Made by a program: the position numbers and the translations under genes. Under the pieces are notes generated by a model. It had not been told where the DNA came from. It did no database searches and saw nothing but the letters and a program-made list of their open reading frames with translations. A DNA stretch of 64,000 nucleotides from JACCQS01 sp963766765. Lineage in GTDB: Bacteria > Actinomycetota > Actinomycetes > Mycobacteriales > Geodermatophilaceae. The stretch lies in assembly GCA_963766765.1 (NCBI GenBank), contig CAVYBR010000014.1, forward strand, positions 248,001-312,000. The letters are read 5' to 3'. The stretch's first letter is position 1; each line of letters begins with the position of its first letter. Positions 17,238 to 25,907 of the stretch are shown here, piece by piece.

Positions 17238-17549
17238 GTGGCATTGTTTGGCCGCAAGAAAAGACCGGGCACGCTGCGCGAGTCCACGAACGCCGACACG
17301 GCCCATCTCGAGGCGTTCGCAGCCTCACGGCAAGGGGTCGAAGCCTTCGTCGAGCCGCGGACCGCCGTGACCGAGGCAACCGTCGTCTTTGTCGCCGCCG
17401 ACGGGGAGTGGACCCGACGGCGAATCGATGGGCCCGATGGCGCCCAGAAGCTCGCCCGCAAACTAGCCATCCCGATCTACGACGCCGCAGTCATGGGCTA
17501 TCCGGAGCGGATGCGCGAATGGAGCGCACGGCAGAAGGGCAACCGCTGA
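17238..17549 (+). CDS. Conserved small actinobacterial protein, unknown function
   Basis: The GTG at 17238 has GGGGAGG five bases upstream and gives a 103-residue product starting MALFGRKKRPG. It is soluble, with a strand-rich middle (EATVVFVAADGEWTRRRI) and a conserved-looking end PIYDAAVMGYPERMREW. Similar short proteins lie near lpd and pepA in other actinobacteria and are sometimes labelled oxidoreductase without evidence. Much longer upstream frames are shadows of lpdA. It converges with pepA. Confidence 0.8.
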   Translation: MALFGRKKRPGTLRESTNADTAHLEAFAASRQGVEAFVEPRTAVTEATVVFVAADGEWTRRRIDGPDGAQKLARKLAIPIYDAAVMGYPERMREWSARQKGNR

Positions 17550-17581
17550 CTCGCGGCCCGGGCCGGACAGTCTGACTGAGG

Positions 17582-19111
17582 TCAGCTGGGGGTGGCGTCA
17601 GCGGCGAGGTCCTCGATCAGCGTCAACAGGGTCCGGATCGGAACTCCTGTGCCGCCCTTCGGGTTGTAACCCCACGCGCTGCCGGAGTTGAACGCCGGTC
17701 CGGCGATGTCGATGTGCGCCCACTCGGTGCCATCGGTGACGAACTCGGACAGGAAGTGTCCGCCGACCAACATGCCGCCGAGTCGGTTCGAGTTCGCGTT
17801 GATGAAGTCCGCGACGGAGGAGTCCAGGCCCTTGCGCAACTCGGGCGGCAGCGGCATAGCCCACATCGCTTCCCCGCTGCGCTCGCTGGCTGCGATGACG
17901 CGGCCGCGGAGCTCCTCGCTGCCCATCACGCCGGCAGTCCGATTGCCGAGCGCCACGCTTGCCGCGCCGGTCAGCGTCGAGGTCTCGATCAGCCAGTCGG
18001 GGTCGTCCTCGCAGGCACGCGCGATCGCATCCGCCAATATGACCCGGCCTTCGGCGTCGGTATTGGTGATCTCGGCGGTCTTACCGTTGCGGAAGGTGAT
18101 CACGTCGGCCGGGCGGTAGGCGGCGCCGCTGGGCAGGTTCTCGGCCATCGGGATCGTGGCGATCAACTCCACTGGCAGCCCGAGGTCGGCAACCAGGCAG
18201 GCGGTGGCGACCATGGCGGCGGCACCGGCCATGTCGGCCTTCATCTCGTCCATCTTCGCCGCCGGCTTGATCGAGATACCGCCTGAGTCGAACGTGATGC
18301 CCTTGCCGATCAACGCGATCTTGCAGACCGCACGTCCGGCTGGCGTGTAGTGCATGCGGACGAGCCTGGGCTTCCGCTCGGATCCGGACCCGACAGCCAG
18401 CACGCCGCCGTACCCGCCCTTGGCCAGGGCCTTCTCGTTGAGGATCTCGATCTTGAGTCCGACGGCCTTGCCGGCCTCCTCCGCGCGCCGGGCGAACTCG
18501 GCGGGAAAGAGGTCGTTCGGGGGTGCGTTGACGAGATCGCGGGTGAGCGTGACCGCGCTGCCGAGTGCTTCGATCCGACGCAGCTCGCCCTTGACGGCGG
18601 CATCCTTTGCATCGGGCACCAATAGGTCTATTCGCGCCGGCGGTGCGGTTCTGGTCGGGGGAGCTTCAGACTTGTACGTCAAGTAGCGATACGTGCCGAG
18701 CACGGCGCCCTCGCCGGCGGCCCGGATGTGCTCGAAGTCGCCGCCGTACGCGAGCGCGTTCAGAACCGAACGGCGGCCGTGCAGCCTTCGTACGGCCGAC
18801 CCGGCCGCGCGGCGAATGCTCTCCGCGGAATAGGTGCCACCCTCCTCGGGCTCCCCGAGTCCGACTGCGGCGACGACTGGAAACCGGGCAGTGCCGAGCG
18901 TTGCGATGCGGGTCACCTCGCCCTCCGCACCGGTTGCCGCGAGCACCTTCAGCGCATCCGGGAGCGAACCCCCTAGGAGTGCGTCGACAGCTTGCGCACC
19001 CGGCGTCAGCAAAGGTCGCGTCTTGCCTTTCCCGATGCCGATGATGATGGCGTCGGCGGTGGCGGAGTCCAGGGCTTTGTCTGTGGCACGCAAAGTGGGC
19101 ATCGCCAGCAT
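17582..19111 (-). CDS. pepA: Leucyl aminopeptidase (M17)
   Basis: The 509-residue enzyme has an N-terminal macro-like domain and the M17 catalytic domain. Metal- and substrate-binding motifs are visible: GKGITFDSGGISIKP, MKADMAGAA and the signature NTDAEGRVILADA. The C-terminal GGMLVGGHFLSEFV also fits. The ATG at 19111 lies 1 nt after the sirB stop, so it is probably co-transcribed with the sulfur assimilation genes. M17 enzymes can cleave Cys-Gly dipeptides, which would suit that context, but this is inference. Confidence 0.96.
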   Translation of the reverse strand: MLAMPTLRATDKALDSATADAIIIGIGKGKTRPLLTPGAQAVDALLGGSLPDALKVLAATGAEGEVTRIATLGTARFPVVAAVGLGEPEEGGTYSAESIRRAAGSAVRRLHGRRSVLNALAYGGDFEHIRAAGEGAVLGTYRYLTYKSEAPPTRTAPPARIDLLVPDAKDAAVKGELRRIEALGSAVTLTRDLVNAPPNDLFPAEFARRAEEAGKAVGLKIEILNEKALAKGGYGGVLAVGSGSERKPRLVRMHYTPAGRAVCKIALIGKGITFDSGGISIKPAAKMDEMKADMAGAAAMVATACLVADLGLPVELIATIPMAENLPSGAAYRPADVITFRNGKTAEITNTDAEGRVILADAIARACEDDPDWLIETSTLTGAASVALGNRTAGVMGSEELRGRVIAASERSGEAMWAMPLPPELRKGLDSSVADFINANSNRLGGMLVGGHFLSEFVTDGTEWAHIDIAGPAFNSGSAWGYNPKGGTGVPIRTLLTLIEDLAADATPS

Positions 19112-19112
19112 G

Positions 19113-19862
19113 TTAACCGGCGGCCAGTTGCTCCGAGCAGCGTCGGCGGACGAGGTGGGTCAGGGCGGGTGTCATGCCCAGCGGACCAGCGACAGCGATC
19201 GCCCCCGCCTGGAGCGCGGCGCGGCGGCCGGAGGTCAGCAGCCGACCGGCTGCCAAGAACAAGGCACCGCAGGCGATCTGCCGGGACCCGCGGGCTGCAA
19301 CCATCGCGATGGCCGCTCGAACGTCGTCGCTCTGAAGGTCGCAGAAAGCCACTTCAGCCGGCAGACCCTGGGCCCGACCCCACGCGTCGGCCAGATCCGT
19401 CACGCGGCTTCTGGCCCGTTCGTCGCTGGAACCGGCTGCCAGCAGTACGAGGCCGTCCGGACGAGTTGTTGGCGGGACGGCTAGCTCGATCGCCTCGCCC
19501 AGCCGCGTATCCAGCGCCCCGATGAGGTCGTCCGCGGAGTCGGTCAACAAAGGGGGAGTGGTCCGTACGCGCAGGTCGGGCGCACATGCCAGGGCTGCAT
19601 CGACGGCTGCCGGAAGGTCGATGCGGTAGTGATAGCCGGCCGAGAACAGCAATGGGACGACCTGAACCTCAGAAACACCTTCCAGGGCCAGCCGCCGGAG
19701 CGCTTCAGCCGGAGTGGGCGCGTTCAGCTCGAGAAAGCTGACCGCCACGACCCGACCAGGCTCGTCCCGCCGCAGAGTCGTTGCCAACTCCTCGACGAAG
19801 GCAGCGGCGTGCGGCTGGCGACTGCCGTGATTGACCAGGAGGACTGCGGGTCGGTCAGCCAT
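19113..19862 (-). CDS. sirB: Sirohydrochlorin ferrochelatase-like protein (CbiX/SirB)
   Basis: The 249-residue protein begins VLLVNHGSRQPHAAAF, with the metal-binding His of short-type chelatases, and has the second site in PLLFSAGYHYRIDLP. The second half contains LLAAGSSDERARS, a repeat of the same fold, as in two-domain CbiX proteins. It would insert iron into sirohydrochlorin to make the siroheme of the sulfite reductase encoded upstream. It overlaps cysH by 8 nt and abuts pepA. Confidence 0.88.
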   Translation of the reverse strand: MADRPAVLLVNHGSRQPHAAAFVEELATTLRRDEPGRVVAVSFLELNAPTPAEALRRLALEGVSEVQVVPLLFSAGYHYRIDLPAAVDAALACAPDLRVRTTPPLLTDSADDLIGALDTRLGEAIELAVPPTTRPDGLVLLAAGSSDERARSRVTDLADAWGRAQGLPAEVAFCDLQSDDVRAAIAMVAARGSRQIACGALFLAAGRLLTSGRRAALQAGAIAVAGPLGMTPALTHLVRRRCSEQLAAG

Positions 19863-20574
19863 AGATCCCGCATTCGGTCTTGGCGTGGCCGGCCCATCGG
19901 CCGGCTCGCGGGTCCTCGCCGGGCTGGATGCGGCGCGTGCAGGGTGCGCAGCCGATCGAGGGGAAGCCGTCGCCGATCATCGGGTGCCGCGGAAGGTCGT
20001 TGCGCACCTGGTAGGCCTCAACGTCAGCGTCACTCCAGGCGACGATCGGGCTGATCTTGACCATGTTGTGGCTGTGGTCCCAGGAGACAACCGGCAGGGT
20101 CGCTCGGGTCGGACTGTCGGCGCGCCGACCACCCCCCACCCAGGCTGAGTAACCCTGCAGTGCCTGAGCGAGCGGATTCACCTTGCGCAGGAAGCAGCAG
20201 ACGTCCGGGTCGCGGTCGTACAGGCGCGCACCGAGTTCGGCGTCTTGTTCGGCCACCGTACGAGTCGGCGTCAGTGTCAGCACGGTGATCGGAAGCTGCG
20301 CGGCGATGCGGTCGCGGGTACGCAACGTCTCCGGAAAGTGATAGCCGGTGTCGATGAAGAGCACGTCGACGTCGGGGATCGTCCGGCTGACCAGGTGCGG
20401 CACCACAGCGTCCTGCATGCTGGCAGCGACTGCGAGGCCACGACCGAAGATCGCTGCCGCCCAGGCAAGGACATGCGAGGCGTCGGCGCCTTCGAACTCG
20501 GCCGCTGCGTGGTTCACGAGGGAGCGCATCTCGACCGGGCTGTAGGTCAATCCCGGTTCGATCAGGGTTGTCAT
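19855..20574 (-). CDS. cysH: Phosphoadenylyl/adenylyl-sulfate reductase
   Basis: The 239-residue enzyme reduces activated sulfate to sulfite. It has the PP-loop fold with VLFIDTGYHFPETL and the product-binding motif SDADVEAYQV. It carries both cysteine pairs of the 4Fe-4S type (VCCFLRK and IGCAPCTRR) plus the C-terminal KTECGIYG with the catalytic Cys. The iron-sulfur cysteines favour APS over PAPS as substrate. It lies between the sulfite reductase gene (22 nt gap) and sirB (8 nt overlap). Confidence 0.95.
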   Translation of the reverse strand: MTTLIEPGLTYSPVEMRSLVNHAAAEFEGADASHVLAWAAAIFGRGLAVAASMQDAVVPHLVSRTIPDVDVLFIDTGYHFPETLRTRDRIAAQLPITVLTLTPTRTVAEQDAELGARLYDRDPDVCCFLRKVNPLAQALQGYSAWVGGGRRADSPTRATLPVVSWDHSHNMVKISPIVAWSDADVEAYQVRNDLPRHPMIGDGFPSIGCAPCTRRIQPGEDPRAGRWAGHAKTECGIYG

Positions 20575-20596
20575 GGCTTGGCCACCTTGCCGGCCG

Positions 20597-22303
20597 TCAT
20601 GTCAGGTCCGCCTCGTCGGCACGGATAGCCCAAGGCGCGAACGCCTCACCGGGCCCACGGGATGCCAGGAACCGCCGCACCACCCGTTCGACGTAGTCAG
20701 GAAGCTCCGCGGAAGTGACCTTGTGGCCACGAACCTTGCGGCCGAAACCGGCCTCCTGGCCGAGGCCGCCGCCGAGGTGAACCTGGAAGCCCTCCACCTG
20801 GTCGCCCGCGTCGTCGGTGACGATCATTCCCTTGAGCCCGATGTCGGCGACTTGGATGCGGGCGCAGGAGTTCGGGCAGCCGTTGACGTGCAGGGAGATC
20901 GGAACGTCGATCTGGCTCACCACATCGGCGAGCCGCCGCTCGAGTTCGGTGATCGCATCAGCTGCCGTGATCTTGGTATCGACGATCGCCAGCTTGCAGT
21001 ATTCGATCCCTGTGCACGCCATGGTGTTTCGGCGGAACGGGCTCGGCTTGCTGGTCAGGCCGAGTTCGTCAAGTGCCGCGCTGAGCGGGTCGACCTGGTC
21101 CGCTGGGACGTCGAGCACGACGAGTTTCTGGTGCGGTGTGATGCGCAGCCGGCTCGAGCCGTGCGCTTCCAGGGTCTTGGCGAGCTCGGTCAGCATGGGT
21201 CCGGAGACTCGACCGACGGTGGGTGTGGCACCGATGTAGAACCGGCCGTCGCGTTGCCGGTGAACTCCGATGTGGTCGCCGCGGTCGCGCGATAGCGGGG
21301 GAGCCGGTCCGTCGGGCAGCATCCTGTGCAGGTACTCGGTCTCCAAGATTTCCCGGAACTTCGCCGGCCCCCATTCGGCGAGCAGGAACTTCAGACGTGC
21401 CTTGTGCCGCATCCGGCGGAATCCGTAGTCCCGGAAAACCGCGGTGACCGACGCCCAGACCTCCGCCGCCTCGTCCGGTTTCACGAAGACGCCGAGCCGT
21501 TCGGCCAGTCTTGGGTTGGTCGACAACCCGCCGCCCACCCACAGGTCGTACCCAACCCCTAGTTCAGGGTGCACGACGGCGATCAGCGAGATGTCGTTGA
21601 TCTCATGCACGACGTCGCTGACCGGCATACCGGTGATAGCGGACTTGTATTTGCGCGGCAGGTTGGCGAAGGATGGGTCACCGATGTAGCGACGCTTGAT
21701 CTCGGCGATGACCGGTCTCGGGTCGACCAGCTCGTCCTCGGCGATGCCGGCGACCGGCGAACCGAGGATGACCCGCGGGCAGTCGCCACATGCCTCGGTG
21801 GTCTCGAGGCCCACTGCCTCGAGTCGCCGCCAGATTTCGGGAACGTCCTCGATCCGGATCCAGTGCAGCTGGATGTTCTGCCGATCGGTCAGATCAGCTG
21901 AATCTCGGCCGTACAACGTGGAAATGTCGCCGATCACGGTCAATTGCTCGGTCGTGAGTGCCCCGCCATCGATCCGGATCCGGAGCATGAAGTATTCGTC
22001 TTCGAGCTCGTGTGGCTCGAGACTGGCGGTTCGGCCACCTTCGATACCGGGCTTGCGCTGGGTGTAGAGACCCCACCAGCGGAACCGGTTGCGGAGATCG
22101 GCCGGGTCGATGCCGGCGAATCCCGTGTGGGCGTAGCGATTCTCGATCCGCTCGCGGACCTCCAGCGGTGCGCCGTCGGCCTTCACCCGTTCGTTGATGT
22201 TCAAGGGTTCTCGGTGGCCGAGCGCCCATTGGCCTTGGCCGCGAGGGCGGGCAGGTTGTGGGCGGTTCGCCATGCCGGTGGCGGTGGGGGTTGGTGGTGC
22301 CAT
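20597..22303 (-). CDS. nirA: Ferredoxin-dependent sulfite reductase (NirA/SirA type)
   Basis: The 568-residue protein has two sulfite/nitrite reductase half-repeats. The 4Fe-4S/siroheme ligands are in ACTGIEYCKLAI and HVNGCPNSCAR. The Tyr of WWGLYTQRK and the Cys of EACGDCPRVIL match the residues that form a Tyr-Cys bond next to siroheme in the M. tuberculosis enzyme. It produces sulfide for cysteine synthesis. It heads a minus-strand operon with cysH, sirB and pepA. Its start is 147 nt downstream of a Cys-containing leader peptide. Confidence 0.96.
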   Translation of the reverse strand: MAPPTPTATGMANRPQPARPRGQGQWALGHREPLNINERVKADGAPLEVRERIENRYAHTGFAGIDPADLRNRFRWWGLYTQRKPGIEGGRTASLEPHELEDEYFMLRIRIDGGALTTEQLTVIGDISTLYGRDSADLTDRQNIQLHWIRIEDVPEIWRRLEAVGLETTEACGDCPRVILGSPVAGIAEDELVDPRPVIAEIKRRYIGDPSFANLPRKYKSAITGMPVSDVVHEINDISLIAVVHPELGVGYDLWVGGGLSTNPRLAERLGVFVKPDEAAEVWASVTAVFRDYGFRRMRHKARLKFLLAEWGPAKFREILETEYLHRMLPDGPAPPLSRDRGDHIGVHRQRDGRFYIGATPTVGRVSGPMLTELAKTLEAHGSSRLRITPHQKLVVLDVPADQVDPLSAALDELGLTSKPSPFRRNTMACTGIEYCKLAIVDTKITAADAITELERRLADVVSQIDVPISLHVNGCPNSCARIQVADIGLKGMIVTDDAGDQVEGFQVHLGGGLGQEAGFGRKVRGHKVTSAELPDYVERVVRRFLASRGPGEAFAPWAIRADEADLT

Positions 22304-22609
22304 GTGACGTCCTCGGAATGGGGACGCGAACCGGCAACCGGCACGGACTTCTCAGCAGCGTGCGGAGGTACGAGGTGGCCGAAGAGCTGGAAATCACCGC
22401 TGGGCCACGCCGAGCCGATACGCGCCCGGCGACTGGGTCGGGGTACGCGTCAGCCGGGTCGACACATGCTGCTACGCACGCGGCCGAAATCGATGTGGGG
22501 TCGACCCACAAGGCGAATTCGGAAGGCATGCATAAGCGAATAATGCCACGCGACCGGCGACGCATTCCCGAGAGCAAGGAATTTCTTTTCCGCGTTAGCG
22601 TGTCCCACC
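22304..22609. promoter_or_regulatory. Divergent regulatory region between nirA and gcvT
   Basis: This 306-nt spacer holds the leader ORF at 22450-22533 and about 146 nt of untranslated RNA between it and nirA. On the minus strand an AT-rich CATTATTCGCTT ends directly at the leader ATG, compatible with a leaderless transcript. On the plus strand TAGCGT ends 8 nt before the gcvT ATG, so gcvT may also be nearly leaderless. I see no T-box, SAM or glycine riboswitch signature. Confidence 0.5.
22450..22533 (-). CDS. Cysteine-containing leader peptide of the sulfur assimilation operon
   Basis: A 27-residue ORF starts with ATG at 22533 and ends with TGA at 22450. It contains GRPHIDFGRVRSSMCRPG. Actinobacterial putative leader peptides upstream of sulfite reductase and sulfate transport genes share an R(R/P)H(I/V)D(L/F)xRV...CR core, which this matches. 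A Cys codon near the end is expected if ribosome stalling at cysteine shortage controls the downstream genes, as shown for Cys-rich leaders in mycobacteria. Here only one Cys codon is present. Confidence 0.75.
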   Translation of the reverse strand: MHAFRIRLVGRPHIDFGRVRSSMCRPG

Positions 22610-23734
22610 ATGACCGCACTTCGCTCACCGTTGCACGATCGGCACGAGGCGCTCGGCGCGAAGTGGGCAGACTTCGGTGGCTGGACGATGCCGGTCGAGT
22701 ACCCAGGTTCCGGCGGTGGAGTGCTGGCCGAGCATCTTGCGGTCCGGACGGCAGTCGGCTTGTTCGATGTCTCCCACCTCGGCAAGGCGACCGTGGCCGG
22801 CCCCGGCGCCGCGTCGTTCGTTAACTCGTGTCTGAGCAATGACCTCGGCCGGATCGGGCCGGGGCAAGCTCAATACACGCTGTGCTGCGACGAGAAATCC
22901 GGCGGAGTCGTCGATGACCTGATCGCGTATCTGCGCGGTCCTGACGAAGTCTTTCTCGTTCCGAATGCCGCCAACACCGCGGAAGTGGTCGGCCGCCTGT
23001 CTGCCGACGCGCCGGACGAGATCACGGTCGTGGATCAGCATCGTGACTTCGTGGTGCTCGCGGTGCAGGGTCCGCGATCACCAGAGGTGTTGGTTGCCAT
23101 CGGATTACCGGCCGATCACGACTACATGAGTTTCACCGAGACGGCGTGGCAGCCACCTTCTGGTGACGGTTCCACGGTCATCGTGTGCCGAACCGGATAC
23201 ACCGGGGAGCACGGGTACGAACTCATCGCGAATGCGGCGGTCGGACCTGGCCTGTGGGATGCGGTCCTGGCCGCCGGCGCCGCGCACGGAATCCGGCCGG
23301 CCGGGCTCGGCGCCCGGGACACCCTGCGCACTGAGATGGGTTACCCCTTGCATGGGCAGGATCTGTCGCTGGAGATCACACCCAATCAGGCGCGAAGTGG
23401 TTGGGCGGTCGGCTGGGACAAGCCGGCATTCTGGGGCCGTGCGGCTTTGCTCGCAGAGAAAGCGGCGGGTGCGAGTCGTTTGCTCTGGGGGCTCGAGGCA
23501 TCCGGGCGGGGAATCGTGCGACCGCACCTGCCCGTGCTTGACGAAGCCGGCAACTGGGTGGGGGAGACGACGAGTGGAACGTTTTCTCCCTCGTTGCGGG
23601 TTGGCATTGGACTCGCCTTGCTCAACCGCGGAATCGGGATCACTGCCGGCAGCCGACTCCAGGTGGACGTGCGCGGCCGACCGCTCGCCGTGTCGGTGGT
23701 CAAACCACCGTTCGTGGAATCCCACGTTCGGTGA
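22610..23734 (+). CDS. gcvT: Aminomethyltransferase (glycine cleavage T protein)
   Basis: The 374-residue product starts TALRSPLHDRHEALGAKWADFGGW and includes FDVSHLGKATV, the folate-binding YTGEHGYELI region, LGARDTLRTEMGYPLHGQDL and TSGTFSPSLRVGIGLA. T protein transfers the aminomethyl carbon of glycine to tetrahydrofolate. The gcvP and gcvH genes are not nearby, as in M. tuberculosis, where gcvT stands alone next to ilvE. The ATG at 22610 is the first in frame. Confidence 0.95.
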   Translation: MTALRSPLHDRHEALGAKWADFGGWTMPVEYPGSGGGVLAEHLAVRTAVGLFDVSHLGKATVAGPGAASFVNSCLSNDLGRIGPGQAQYTLCCDEKSGGVVDDLIAYLRGPDEVFLVPNAANTAEVVGRLSADAPDEITVVDQHRDFVVLAVQGPRSPEVLVAIGLPADHDYMSFTETAWQPPSGDGSTVIVCRTGYTGEHGYELIANAAVGPGLWDAVLAAGAAHGIRPAGLGARDTLRTEMGYPLHGQDLSLEITPNQARSGWAVGWDKPAFWGRAALLAEKAAGASRLLWGLEASGRGIVRPHLPVLDEAGNWVGETTSGTFSPSLRVGIGLALLNRGIGITAGSRLQVDVRGRPLAVSVVKPPFVESHVR

Positions 23735-23753
23735 CGCTGGATAGCCTCAGCAC

Positions 23754-23951
23754 ATGGGCTGGACCTGGCAGTACGAGGATGACAGCGGCGATGACCTGGA
23801 CGTACCGGATGCCGAGGAGTTCGAAAGCCGGTCCGATGCCGAGAGTTGGCTGGGCGAGCACTTTGGCGACTTGGCCGAGCAGGGGGTTGCGGCGGTCACC
23901 CTCTACGAGGGAGAGCGCAAGGTGTACGGCCCGATGAGCCTGTCTGCTTGA
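23754..23951 (+). CDS. Small acidic conserved protein
   Basis: The 65-residue acidic protein begins MGWTWQYEDDSGDDLDVP and contains SRSDAESWLGEHFGDLAEQGVAAVTLYE. Proteins of this size and pattern recur in actinobacteria beside gcvT and aminopeptidase genes. No function is known to me. It starts 19 nt after gcvT and is probably in the same transcript. Confidence 0.75.
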   Translation: MGWTWQYEDDSGDDLDVPDAEEFESRSDAESWLGEHFGDLAEQGVAAVTLYEGERKVYGPMSLSA

Positions 23952-23964
23952 CCGAGATCTCGGT
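23951..23964. terminator. Palindrome between convergent genes (possible bidirectional terminator)
   Basis: ACCGAGATCTCGGT is a perfect 14-bp palindrome, followed 8 nt later by the partial copy AGATCTCGGCG. It fills the gap between convergent genes ending at 23951 and 23970. There is no T-tract and no loop, so termination is only a guess; a protein-binding site is equally possible. Confidence 0.3.
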
Positions 23965-23969
23965 GCTGA

Positions 23970-24593
23970 CTAGATCTCGGCGCCGACCTTGACCGCAGGC
24001 TTGGGGAAGCGCCACCGGCGGATCATCGTGGCCCGGGTCACCCCGTACCAGATCAGGGAGCGGTTTGACTCCGGTGCGTCCGGTAGCCGCTCGGCCACCA
24101 GGCTCTTGATCTTGCGACCGAGGAAGATCGAGTCGACGATGATGGCGAGGAAGAACGCCATCCAGAGCAGCACGGTGTAACTGCGAATCCGGGCGTCCGG
24201 AATGAAATACCCGACCAGAACCAGGGCGGCGATCAGCAGGAAGGCACTGCCGATGTTGCGGCGCGAGTCAACGATGTTGCGGACCAAGCGGCGAGCGGGC
24301 CCCTGATCGCGCTTCGGCAACGCTGCCTCGACTCCCATCGAGGCCGCGACGCGGGAGTCCTTGCGGCCGGCAGCCTGTGTCTCGCGCATCCGCCGATAGG
24401 CCTCTTTCCGCGTGGTCGGCGGGGGTGGGGGTGGTCCCGAACGGCGCCCCTCGGCATCGCGGCGTTTGGGAGTGGGACGCCCTTTACCAACCGTGGCGGA
24501 CTCGAGCTCGGCGGCTGCGATGAGGCTCTGGTTGTGTTCTTCGTCGGCCTTGTGCCGGCCGAGGCCGGGCAGCTTGAGGGTTGGCAGCTTCAC
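23970..24593 (-). CDS. DUF3043 family membrane protein
   Basis: The 207-residue protein has a basic, proline-rich cytoplasmic N-terminus (RRSGPPPPPPTTRKEAYRR) and two transmembrane helices (about 120-138 and 147-165). The C-terminal tail RSLIWYGVTRATMIRRWRFPKP is characteristic of DUF3043, a family restricted to actinobacteria and found near erpA and cta genes. The function is unknown. Confidence 0.9.
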   Translation of the reverse strand: MKLPTLKLPGLGRHKADEEHNQSLIAAAELESATVGKGRPTPKRRDAEGRRSGPPPPPPTTRKEAYRRMRETQAAGRKDSRVAASMGVEAALPKRDQGPARRLVRNIVDSRRNIGSAFLLIAALVLVGYFIPDARIRSYTVLLWMAFFLAIIVDSIFLGRKIKSLVAERLPDAPESNRSLIWYGVTRATMIRRWRFPKPAVKVGAEI

Positions 24594-24775
24594 ATCTGCA
24601 ATCTAGCTGGCTGGTGCGCGGTGGCCACCCCAGTGGCGGCGATGGGCCTATCATGGAACAGACCGGACGGGGCAGGCGTTGGCTGTTGGGACACGACAGA
24701 CGGGCTGTTTGCACAGACTGACAAGACGATCCGTACGGACATGATGCGCCGAGCGAGCGCCCAGGAGGGCATGGC

Positions 24776-25144
24776 ATGACAACGAGCACCGAAGCAACCG
24801 AGACCGCGACCAAGCCGTTGACGGGTGTCGTCCTGTCCGAGCCGGCCGCTGCCAAGGTCAAGGCGCTCATCGACCAAGAGGGCCGAGACGACCTGCGCTT
24901 GCGGATCGCCGTACAGCCTGGCGGCTGCTCGGGTCTGCGCTATCAACTCTTCTTCGACGAGCGTGCACTCGACGGGGACGTTGTCGCCGACTTCTCCGGA
25001 GTTCAGGTGGTGACCGACCGGATGAGCGCCCCGTACCTGGGCGGCGCTGTCATCGACTTCGTCGACACGATCGAGAAGCAGGGCTTCACGATCGACAACC
25101 CCAACGCGCAGGGCTCCTGCGCCTGCGGGGACTCCTTCAACTGA
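24776..25144 (+). CDS. erpA: Iron-sulfur cluster insertion protein ErpA (A-type carrier)
   Basis: The 122-residue A-type carrier has the three conserved cysteines in GGCSGLRY and SCACGDSF. It would pass Fe-S clusters to apoproteins such as the respiratory and sulfite-reductase proteins encoded nearby. AGGAGG lies 7 nt before the ATG at 24776; another ATG at 24771 opens only a two-codon frame (ATG GCA TGA) and is too close to the Shine-Dalgarno. It corresponds to the HesB-like gene near ctaC in M. tuberculosis. Confidence 0.95.
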   Translation: MTTSTEATETATKPLTGVVLSEPAAAKVKALIDQEGRDDLRLRIAVQPGGCSGLRYQLFFDERALDGDVVADFSGVQVVTDRMSAPYLGGAVIDFVDTIEKQGFTIDNPNAQGSCACGDSFN

Positions 25145-25197
25145 CGAAGCCCGCCAACTCACGAAAGCCAGCTTCACGAAAGCGAGCATCGGGCCGT

Positions 25198-25836
25198 TCA
25201 GTGCACGATTCGCGGTGGAATGGGATGCGGCCGGCCCCGCCGAGGGGAAATCGGCCGGTGGCGACTCGGGGTGCGCGTATCGGGGCTATCACGTAACCAA
25301 GCGAGCGCGTCGTCGGCGCTCTTGTCGGGCGGAAACACCGGATAGATCAAGCCGTCGACGATCCCGTCGCTGATGAAGATCGTGATTCGCCGCAGCATGA
25401 CGCGGCCATCAACCGAGAACGTGGGCAGATTCCAGGCCCGGGTCAGTGCCAGTTCGCTGTCGGAAATCAGCGGATAGGGCAGGTGCAGTCGCTGCACGGC
25501 CTCGAGTTGGTCGGCTGCTGATTGAGTTGACAGGCCGAACACGGCGGCGCCGAGAGCCGTGAATTCGCCGTGGGTATCTCGGATGGAGCATGCCTGCGGT
25601 GTGCAGCCCCGGGCGCCGGGGATCGCGTCCCACCCGGTCGGCAGCTCCTGTCCCGGGATACCGGTCATGGGGTAGCAAAACAGGACCGTACGGCCGGAGA
25701 TCTGGTCGAGACGTACCTCGCTGCCGCCGCTGCTGGTGAGCCCCACCGTCGGCACAGAGGAGCCGATCAGGTGGTCGGCGGCACCGTCGTCGACGGGGAT
25801 CGGCAGGCCTTCGGGCAATTGCTCATAGCTGCTCAT
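25198..25836 (-). CDS. Peroxiredoxin (AhpC/TSA family, BCP/PrxQ-like)
   Basis: The 212-residue product has the thioredoxin-fold peroxiredoxin core with GRTVLFCYPMTGIPG followed by GWDAIPGARGCTPQAC. The Cys of RGCTPQAC is the likely peroxidatic residue and the Cys four positions later a resolving candidate, as in PrxQ. The insertion between YP and the active site occurs in a known subgroup. Start choice: the ATG at 25836 gives MSSYEQLPEGLPIP. The C-terminal about 25 residues are Arg/Pro-rich and look non-conserved. Confidence 0.88.
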   Translation of the reverse strand: MSSYEQLPEGLPIPVDDGAADHLIGSSVPTVGLTSSGGSEVRLDQISGRTVLFCYPMTGIPGQELPTGWDAIPGARGCTPQACSIRDTHGEFTALGAAVFGLSTQSAADQLEAVQRLHLPYPLISDSELALTRAWNLPTFSVDGRVMLRRITIFISDGIVDGLIYPVFPPDKSADDALAWLRDSPDTRTPSRHRPISPRRGRPHPIPPRIVH

Positions 25837-25907
25837 TCCACGAACGTCATCCCGGCGCGACCGCATGTCAAGGCGGGAAAAGGGAACTGATGATCCACTA
25901 GAAGAAC

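Noticed and set aside
24771..24779. ATG GCA TGA mini-ORF before erpA
   Set aside because: Too close to the AGGAGG to be a start site and only two codons; erpA uses the next ATG.
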